From: Euryarchaeota archaeon UBA13
Lineage (GTDB): Archaea; Thermoplasmatota; Poseidoniia; Poseidoniales; Poseidoniaceae
NCBI GenBank assembly: GCA_002495945.1
Contig: DAHU01000011.1
Location: 8,243 to 26,794 of the forward strand
Length of the DNA: 18,552 bases
Direction: 5' to 3'
Position 1 is the first letter of the stretch; every line of letters starts with the position of its first letter. The position numbers and the translations under genes were made by a program. Under the pieces are notes generated by a model. That model was not told where the DNA came from. It did no database searches and worked only from the letters and a program-made list of their open reading frames with translations. Positions 14,216-18,552 of the stretch are shown in pieces.

Positions 14216-14223
14216 TATAAATT
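14216..14223 (+). promoter_or_regulatory. TATA box upstream of plsC, inside a short inverted repeat
   Basis: TATAAATT lies within AGAAT-ATAA-ATTCT (14212-14225), with complementary arms around the box. The predicted transcript start near 14243 leaves a leader of about 20 nt before the ATG at 14263. Confidence 0.45.
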
Positions 14224-14262
14224 CTAAGCAACTATCAAAGGGTAATTGCCTCAGCGACACCT

Positions 14263-15051
14263 ATGAACCAGCAATCAAGCACTGTAGAAGATGCTTGGAA
14301 ATTGCTGGAAAAGCACTGGAAGATTGAGCCTCGTTCAGGGGGCATTTCATACACTCCGGGCTATTCGATTATCAGATTCATATTTTCGCCGATAATTAGA
14401 GGTCTTGCAAGAATAAAATCAACTGGATGTGAACACATACCCGGAAACGGTGCGACTATTTTGGCGGCTAACCACCTATCCCATGTTGACCCTATCTTGG
14501 TTATTGCCTCATCAAGAAGAAAGGTGCACTACTTAGCCAAGGATGGCCATTTCAAAAATTTCTTCTTGAGATTGTTTATGAATTTGACCGGACAAATTGA
14601 AACTCATCGTGAAGAAGGTGGTGATGAAGCCCTTGCATCTGCAGCAGATGTACTTGCATCTAATTCTGCTTTGGGAATATTTCCTGAAGGGACAAGATCA
14701 AAAAAGACGGAAAAACCATATTTATTACCGGGGAAAACGGGTATCGCAAGACTTGCGGCATCTTTTCCACACGCAGTTGTGATTCCTATTGCCCTCATCG
14801 GGACAAGAGAGATGATGGCTCCACAACAGGACAAACTCCCAAAATTATGGCTGCCAGTTCAAGTTAATTACGGGCAAAAAATAACCTGGCTTGATTGGCT
14901 TGAGGATTCGAATGGCGGGGCTATGACAATTGCCGCATTAGAGAAAATGGCTGAATTAGAGGGGCATGAAATTAAATCAGAGATAGCAAAACTGTATCGC
15001 AAATTTACCGACCAGTTGATGACTAGCATAAGTTCACTTGGTGCGCCTTGA
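14263..15051 (+). CDS. plsC: PlsC-type 1-acyl-glycerol-3-phosphate acyltransferase
   Basis: Seen: 262 residues, no long N-terminal anchor. The acyltransferase motifs are in order. HX4D appears in AANHLSHVDPI (H71, D76). The region around 100-125 holds the second block. FPEGTRSKK at 140-148 binds the phosphate of the acceptor, and VIPIALIGTR near 173-182 is the last block. Known: PlsC transfers an acyl group to 1-acyl-glycerol-3-phosphate to form phosphatidate at the membrane. Archaeal core lipids are isoprenoid ethers, so the substrate here is open; related acyltransferases act on other lipid acceptors. The gene heads a plus-strand run with thyA (57 bases away) and folA, and starts near a TATA box at 14216. 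Family certain, substrate unknown. Confidence 0.85.
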   Translation: MNQQSSTVEDAWKLLEKHWKIEPRSGGISYTPGYSIIRFIFSPIIRGLARIKSTGCEHIPGNGATILAANHLSHVDPILVIASSRRKVHYLAKDGHFKNFFLRLFMNLTGQIETHREEGGDEALASAADVLASNSALGIFPEGTRSKKTEKPYLLPGKTGIARLAASFPHAVVIPIALIGTREMMAPQQDKLPKLWLPVQVNYGQKITWLDWLEDSNGGAMTIAALEKMAELEGHEIKSEIAKLYRKFTDQLMTSISSLGAP

Positions 15052-15099
15052 AATAAATTACAAGAAAATTATCAAAGGCTGGCTACCATTGGTAAGTTT

Positions 15100-15105
15100 G
15101 GTGAT
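15100..15105 (+). promoter_or_regulatory. Shine-Dalgarno site for thyA
   Basis: GGTGAT, an exact complement to the archaeal 16S 3' tail, ends three bases before the GTG start at 15109. It supports the unusual GTG start, with the ATG at 15104 being out of frame. Confidence 0.5.
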
Positions 15106-15108
15106 GAA

Positions 15109-15903
15109 GTGGAACAGTATCTGAATCTCATTCGCAGAATCCTCGATGAGGGGGAATTGAAAGGTGACAGAACGGGTACAGGAACCCTATCGGTTTTCGG
15201 CCATCAGATGCGCTTTGACTTATCGGAAGGATTCCCTATGGTAACGACAAAAAAACTCCATCTAAAGTCCATTGTCTATGAATTACTGTGGTTCCTCAAA
15301 GGCGATACCAACGTCAAGTATTTACAAGACAATGGCGTTCGTATTTGGAATGAATGGGCTGATGAAAATGGCGATTTAGGTCCAGTATATGGCAAACAGT
15401 GGCGACAATGGGAAGCTAAGGATGGGCGCATCATTGACCAAGTAGAATCAGCAATTGAAATGATAAAATCCAACCCAAACAGCAGACGAATTATTGTTTC
15501 TGCATGGAATGTCGGTGAATTGGATGAAATGGCGTTAATGCCTTGCCATGCATTTTTCCAGTTCCATGTAGCAAATGGTAAACTTAATTGCCAACTATAC
15601 CAAAGAAGCGCTGACGTGTTTCTTGGCGTACCTTTCAACATCGCCTCTTATGCATTATTAACTCACATGATGGCACAAGTTTGTGACTTGCAACCGGGAG
15701 TTTTTGTCCATACCATAGGAGATGCACATCTTTACAACAATCATCTTGACCAAGCCAGACTACAAATCACCCGTGAACCTCTGAAACTGCCTGATTTGAA
15801 ACTTAATCCTAATATCACCAACATCGATGATTTTGATTTTGAAGATATCGAAGTTGTTGGTTATCAGCATCACCCACATATCGCTGCACCGATATCAATA
15901 TGA
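15109..15903 (+). CDS. thyA: Thymidylate synthase (ThyA)
   Basis: Seen: 264 residues, the same length as E. coli ThyA, and alignable throughout. R21 lies in GDRTGTGT, the catalytic cysteine is C146 (in MPCHAFFQF), and [17 protein letters not shown] and a C-terminal GYQHHPHI segment are present. Known: it methylates dUMP to dTMP with methylenetetrahydrofolate, leaving dihydrofolate. Most archaea use ThyX or an archaeal-type ThyA, so this bacterial-type sequence suggests old transfer. The start is GTG at 15109, with GGTGAT just upstream. It is followed by folA after 9 bases, and the two complete the dihydrofolate-regenerating cycle. The gene probably shares an operon with folA, and perhaps with plsC. 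Confidence 0.97.
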   Translation: MEQYLNLIRRILDEGELKGDRTGTGTLSVFGHQMRFDLSEGFPMVTTKKLHLKSIVYELLWFLKGDTNVKYLQDNGVRIWNEWADENGDLGPVYGKQWRQWEAKDGRIIDQVESAIEMIKSNPNSRRIIVSAWNVGELDEMALMPCHAFFQFHVANGKLNCQLYQRSADVFLGVPFNIASYALLTHMMAQVCDLQPGVFVHTIGDAHLYNNHLDQARLQITREPLKLPDLKLNPNITNIDDFDFEDIEVVGYQHHPHIAAPISI

Positions 15904-15912
15904 GAAGATAAT

Positions 15913-16386
15913 ATGATAGTAATGATTTATGCTTGCGATTTGCAAAATGCAATCGGTAAAAATGGTGATTTACCTTGGAGACAGTCAACAGATTTACAGC
16001 ATTTCAAGCGAATCACCACGGGTGGCACAATTGTAATGGGACGGAAAACCTGGGATAGTTTGCCGGGTAAATTGCCCAATCGAAAGCACCTAGTTATGAC
16101 TCGCAATAGTCGTACAGACATAGATACAGTGACTTTTGAAGAGGTCTTGGAACTGTCCAATGAAGAAGACATATTTATTATCGGCGGGGGGGAAATTTAC
16201 TCGCTATTCTTACCATATGCAGGTCGAATACACAGGACAATAATTCATTGTAATGTAACAGAACCAGACACATTTGCACCTGCTATCGATGAAAATGAAT
16301 TTTCTGTAATCCAATCAAATTTTGTCAAAAAAACCGAAAAAGATCAGTATGACATGACATTCGAACTATTGGAAAAACAGCACTAA
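15913..16386 (+). CDS. folA: Dihydrofolate reductase (FolA)
   Basis: Seen: 157 residues with the bacterial DHFR order. A IYACDLQNAIGKNGDLPW strand-loop opens it, followed by the catalytic acid D27, aligned with E. coli D27. TIVMGRKTWDSLP and IIGGGEIYSLFLP (about 92-104), the NADPH-binding region, follow. Known: it reduces dihydrofolate to tetrahydrofolate with NADPH, using the product of ThyA. It lies 9 bases after thyA, and thyA-folA is a common bacterial pair. Its end overlaps the convergent channel gene by 4 bases. No truncation or missing catalytic residue is visible. Confidence 0.95.
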   Translation: MIVMIYACDLQNAIGKNGDLPWRQSTDLQHFKRITTGGTIVMGRKTWDSLPGKLPNRKHLVMTRNSRTDIDTVTFEEVLELSNEEDIFIIGGGEIYSLFLPYAGRIHRTIIHCNVTEPDTFAPAIDENEFSVIQSNFVKKTEKDQYDMTFELLEKQH

Positions 16387-17186
16387 TCTGACTCAAAATT
16401 CGCGTTCAAATCATGTAATTTTGCCTTGATTTCGGAAAGTTCCTCCATGATTTCCTCGTGGAACTTTGACACTTGTTGTTCATCATTCTCCTCAATATCA
16501 ACCGCAGCCATTGTGTTGGTAAATACTGCAATGAACATATTGAGGAAAGTAAATGACGTACTAATTATGAAGGTCATAAAAAATGCTGCTGCCCACCAAC
16601 CCTGCTCCTCGATAATCAATCTAGCAATTCCATTTGACCATGATTCAAGGGTCATAATTTGGAACAGCGAGTAGGCAGATAATCCGAGATTGCCAAAATA
16701 CAAGTCTCCATTCTCCCCACCTCCGCCAAAAAGTATTGTTCCCATGACAGAAAATACATACACAACTATGCAAAGTAACCAACTTATTGCAGCAATACCG
16801 CGTAATGACCTAATCATGGCCTCAACCATTCGCTGCATTTCAGGCATAGACGAAACAAGTCTTAATGCTCGAAACACCCTGAAAACACGGAAAACATTGA
16901 ATGCTCCGGAAGACGGTGCCAGGGAAATAACAATAATTACGAAATCAAAATTATTCCACCCATCATTGAAGAATTTCATCCCGTGAGCAACTAGTCGGAT
17001 TAGCAACTCAACAATGAAAACGTACATCACCAATGTGTCGGCAACATCAATAAATTTCTTGATATTTGAATTAAGTTCAAACGTATCTATGCCTATCAGA
17101 ACTGCGTTTATTACAATGAGAAGCAATATGAAATTCTGAAACCTGGCGTTTTCAGCACAATCATAGCACTTCTGTTTAAATTTCAT
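16383..17186 (-). CDS. Single-domain voltage-gated sodium channel (BacNav/NaChBac type)
   Basis: Seen: 267 residues, about the length of NaChBac. S1 lies at 16-36, S2 at about 44-68, S3 at about 77-92 and S4 at 95-113, with arginines R100, R103, R106 and R109 three apart. S5 is at about 128-153, the pore at 172-190 and S6 at about 198-226. The selectivity filter TLESWS (179-184) has the glutamate E181 that defines sodium selectivity in bacterial channels such as NaChBac and NavAb. After S6 an acidic neck leads into a C-terminal helix, EEIMEELSEIKAKLHDL, that could form the four-stranded coiled coil of BacNav tetramers. Known: four subunits make one channel opened by depolarisation. Starts at ATG 17186. 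It is not obviously tied to its neighbours. Occurrence in archaea is unusual (see findings). Confidence 0.9.
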   Translation of the reverse strand: MKFKQKCYDCAENARFQNFILLLIVINAVLIGIDTFELNSNIKKFIDVADTLVMYVFIVELLIRLVAHGMKFFNDGWNNFDFVIIVISLAPSSGAFNVFRVFRVFRALRLVSSMPEMQRMVEAMIRSLRGIAAISWLLCIVVYVFSVMGTILFGGGGENGDLYFGNLGLSAYSLFQIMTLESWSNGIARLIIEEQGWWAAAFFMTFIISTSFTFLNMFIAVFTNTMAAVDIEENDEQQVSKFHEEIMEELSEIKAKLHDLNANFESD

Positions 17187-17202
17187 AATTAACTCTCCCG
17201 GG

Positions 17203-17571
17203 TTATTCAGATTGATATTCTGTGACTCTAACGCCTAAACGCCCCGTGAGAGCTTTTCTTTGCATTATTCGATGATACTTCTTTTCAAAGGCCGCTTTCA
17301 AATCAATCTTCATAGCTATAGAATGGCCCATCAAAAGTATCAGGATATCTGCCATTTCCTCAGCACACTCTTCAATAGGCTTACCTTTGGTAATAGCTGC
17401 TGATAATTCACCTAACTCTTCTACCGTCAAGGCGATACGGTAGCCCATATCATGACCATTTTTTCCAGCAAAATCGTGTTTATGATGGAATTCTGCAACT
17501 TTTTTCATCATTACTTCCCATTCACTGGTTGGTTCGTGGGAGACCCAATCATCTACCGACATCCCCTGCAT
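17203..17571 (-). CDS. MazG-like nucleotide pyrophosphohydrolase
   Basis: Seen: 122 residues of helical all-alpha NTP-PPase fold. The metal-binding motif is split into EELGEL (E51/E52, E55) and, after 15 residues, EEMADIL (E71/E72, D75). This is the MazG/dUTPase-like single-domain arrangement. Known: such proteins hydrolyse (d)NTPs to monophosphate and pyrophosphate, often as house-cleaning enzymes; the substrate cannot be read here. The ATG at 17571 is preceded by a TATA-like box (17594-17602) 23-31 bases upstream, so the mRNA may be leaderless. An internal ATG at 17562 is possible. It lies 36 bases downstream of the MTAP-like gene and 16 bases upstream of the channel gene, all on the minus strand. 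Confidence 0.85.
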   Translation of the reverse strand: MQGMSVDDWVSHEPTSEWEVMMKKVAEFHHKHDFAGKNGHDMGYRIALTVEELGELSAAITKGKPIEECAEEMADILILLMGHSIAMKIDLKAAFEKKYHRIMQRKALTGRLGVRVTEYQSE

Positions 17572-17593
17572 GGTTGGTAATTACCAAGACGCA

Positions 17594-17602
17594 GAATATA
17601 TC
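17594..17602 (-). promoter_or_regulatory. TATA box for the MazG-like gene
   Basis: The minus strand reads GATATATTC about 23-31 bases upstream of the ATG at 17571, giving the gene its own promoter separate from the MTAP-like gene. Confidence 0.5.
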
Positions 17603-17607
17603 TTTCC

Positions 17608-18408
17608 TTACGAATTCAATAACTCGATGATGCTGTGAATTACAGGATCAAGTCTTTCATTAGCCTGGGATGATACCAAATTGTGCGATAATTCCGCACT
17701 TGGGTCGCCCGGTTCTCGTCCAGCCGCCCAATTTGAAGAGATACATATCGCTGAATAAGGAATAGATAACTCGTTGGCTAATTTCACCTCTCTAGCCATA
17801 GTCATCCCAACCATTTCACCACCGAGTTTGCCGATTGCGTCAACTTCTGCACGAGTTTCAAAGTGTGGACCTTGAGCCAACCAATATGTGTAGTACATTT
17901 TTTCTTCCGATGTGAAGCCTTGAGATTCTCTTAGGCTTATCTCTAGTTGCTTGTTTAACTTATCAGAAAAAGGTTCGGTCACCGATGTGAATATGGCAAA
18001 CGTGTCATTGAAACTAGTAGCAACGCCGGTGAAGTCAATGTATTGGCCTGCGAGACCGACTTTGCCGGGAGGAAAATCTTCCACCAAGGTTCCGATAGAA
18101 CAAACTGAGACGATTACGTCGCAGCCGGCATTTTCTAATGCTTTGATGTTAGCTTTGTGATTAATCATGTGTGGTGGTTTATTGGCGCTACCATCATTAT
18201 GATGCCGCTGTAGGAATATCAATTCTTTGTCAATGCCATCCTTTTGCAAAGTAATACACTTGATTGGGACATCGCCAAATTTTGTTTCAGCATTTACTTC
18301 GTCAGTTCTTGTTACGACTAATCCATGTTGCGCTAATCTTTGCTCATGATCTCTCTTCAAATCGATAGATACGAGCCCTGTACCGCCAATTATTCCGATT
18401 CGGTTCAT
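17608..18408 (-). CDS. MTAP/MTIP-family purine nucleoside phosphorylase
   Basis: Seen: 266 residues from the ATG at 18408; a GTG at 18420 would add four and is less natural. GGTG lies at 8-11 (phosphate binding), the RHH segment at 68-70 is followed by PPHMINHKANI, and GPHFET lies at 180-185. VGMTMAREVKLANEL follows, and ISSNWAAG with N226. Known: in MTAP the equivalent site has aspartate (DYDCW) to bind adenine. Asparagine there is typical of enzymes that take 6-oxopurines, including methylthioinosine phosphorylases (MTIP) and guanosine/inosine PNPs. The role is phosphorolysis of a methylthio- or ordinary purine nucleoside, for salvage. The SAP-domain gene precedes it by 22 bases. Family firm, substrate tentative. 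Confidence 0.9.
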   Translation of the reverse strand: MNRIGIIGGTGLVSIDLKRDHEQRLAQHGLVVTRTDEVNAETKFGDVPIKCITLQKDGIDKELIFLQRHHNDGSANKPPHMINHKANIKALENAGCDVIVSVCSIGTLVEDFPPGKVGLAGQYIDFTGVATSFNDTFAIFTSVTEPFSDKLNKQLEISLRESQGFTSEEKMYYTYWLAQGPHFETRAEVDAIGKLGGEMVGMTMAREVKLANELSIPYSAICISSNWAAGREPGDPSAELSHNLVSSQANERLDPVIHSIIELLNS

Positions 18409-18430
18409 GTACCGACACACCCTTAGGTGA

Positions 18431-18552
18431 TTATTCTTGTAATCTAGCGATCAAATCAGCCTTCTTTCCAGATACTGGTTTTCCTGCTGCCTTGAGAAGC
18501 TCTTTCAGTTCTGCTACGGTCAAACTCTCGTAATCCACATCCGATTCGTCGT
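18431..18552 (-). CDS. SAP-domain protein, C-terminal part (runs off the window)
   Basis: Seen: the last 40 or so residues of a minus-strand gene ending at TAA (18431-18433). An acidic run (DDESDVDYES) is followed by LTVAELKELLKAAGKPVSG and KKADLIARL, the two helices and joining turn of a SAP motif. Known: SAP motifs bind DNA and sometimes RNA, often as the last domain of a larger protein. The N-terminal part is outside the window, so the full function cannot be stated. It lies upstream of the MTAP-like gene in the same direction, probably co-transcribed. Confidence 0.8.
   Translation of the reverse strand, partial: DESDVDYESLTVAELKELLKAAGKPVSGKKADLIARLQE

Noticed and set aside
15276..15641. 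121-residue minus-strand frame inside thyA
   Set aside because: Antisense shadow of the thymidylate synthase; no start signal or coherent domain.

Overview
The window reads as a stretch of low-GC archaeal chromosome. The best guess is an uncultured marine Thermoplasmatota relative (Marine Group II/III, Candidatus Poseidoniia). Archaeal hallmarks are a proteasome beta subunit next to the archaeal CPSF-type terminator nuclease, an archaeal AsnRS, a ZPR1 zinc protein, a SepF-like division protein, TATA-like boxes about 25-30 bp upstream of start codons (leaderless mRNAs) and some GGTGAT-type Shine-Dalgarno sites. Bacterial-looking genes (thyA-folA, a PlsC acyltransferase, a BacNav-type sodium channel) sit among them, a mixture expected in marine Poseidoniia. 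The lineage is inferred from gene content, not from a marker phylogeny.

Layout, left to right. The 5' end of a carbamate kinase gene (minus) diverges from asnS and a saccharopine-dehydrogenase-like gene (plus). A minus-strand cassette follows: a membrane protein with a degenerate GT-A domain, a HAD phosphatase, and a 48-residue zinc-ribbon protein whose start overlaps the HAD stop. Divergent from the cassette are a DPM-type glycosyltransferase and a parvulin isomerase (plus). Next on the minus strand come a tRNA-Pro(TGG) with encoded CCA, a zinc-ribbon/winged-helix protein and a homologue of pyruvoyl-dependent arginine decarboxylase that lacks the cleavage serine. A two-TM protein (plus) converges on fttA, which lies downstream of psmB (minus). 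psmB diverges from sepF-zpr1 (plus). Minus-strand trpS (with a large insertion) and an exported, membrane-anchored protein of unknown function follow. Then come plsC-thyA-folA (plus). The right end is a minus-strand run: voltage-gated channel, MazG-like hydrolase, MTAP/MTIP-type phosphorylase, and the C-terminus of a SAP-domain protein.

Most genes serve housekeeping: tRNA charging, proteolysis, transcription termination, cell division, dTMP/folate supply, and purine and nucleotide salvage. The accessory interest lies in the ion channel, the degenerate-GT/HAD/zinc-ribbon cassette, the serine-less decarboxylase homologue and the acyltransferase. I saw no CRISPR array, insertion sequence, integrase or rRNA. 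No stretch longer than 300 bases lacks a gene.
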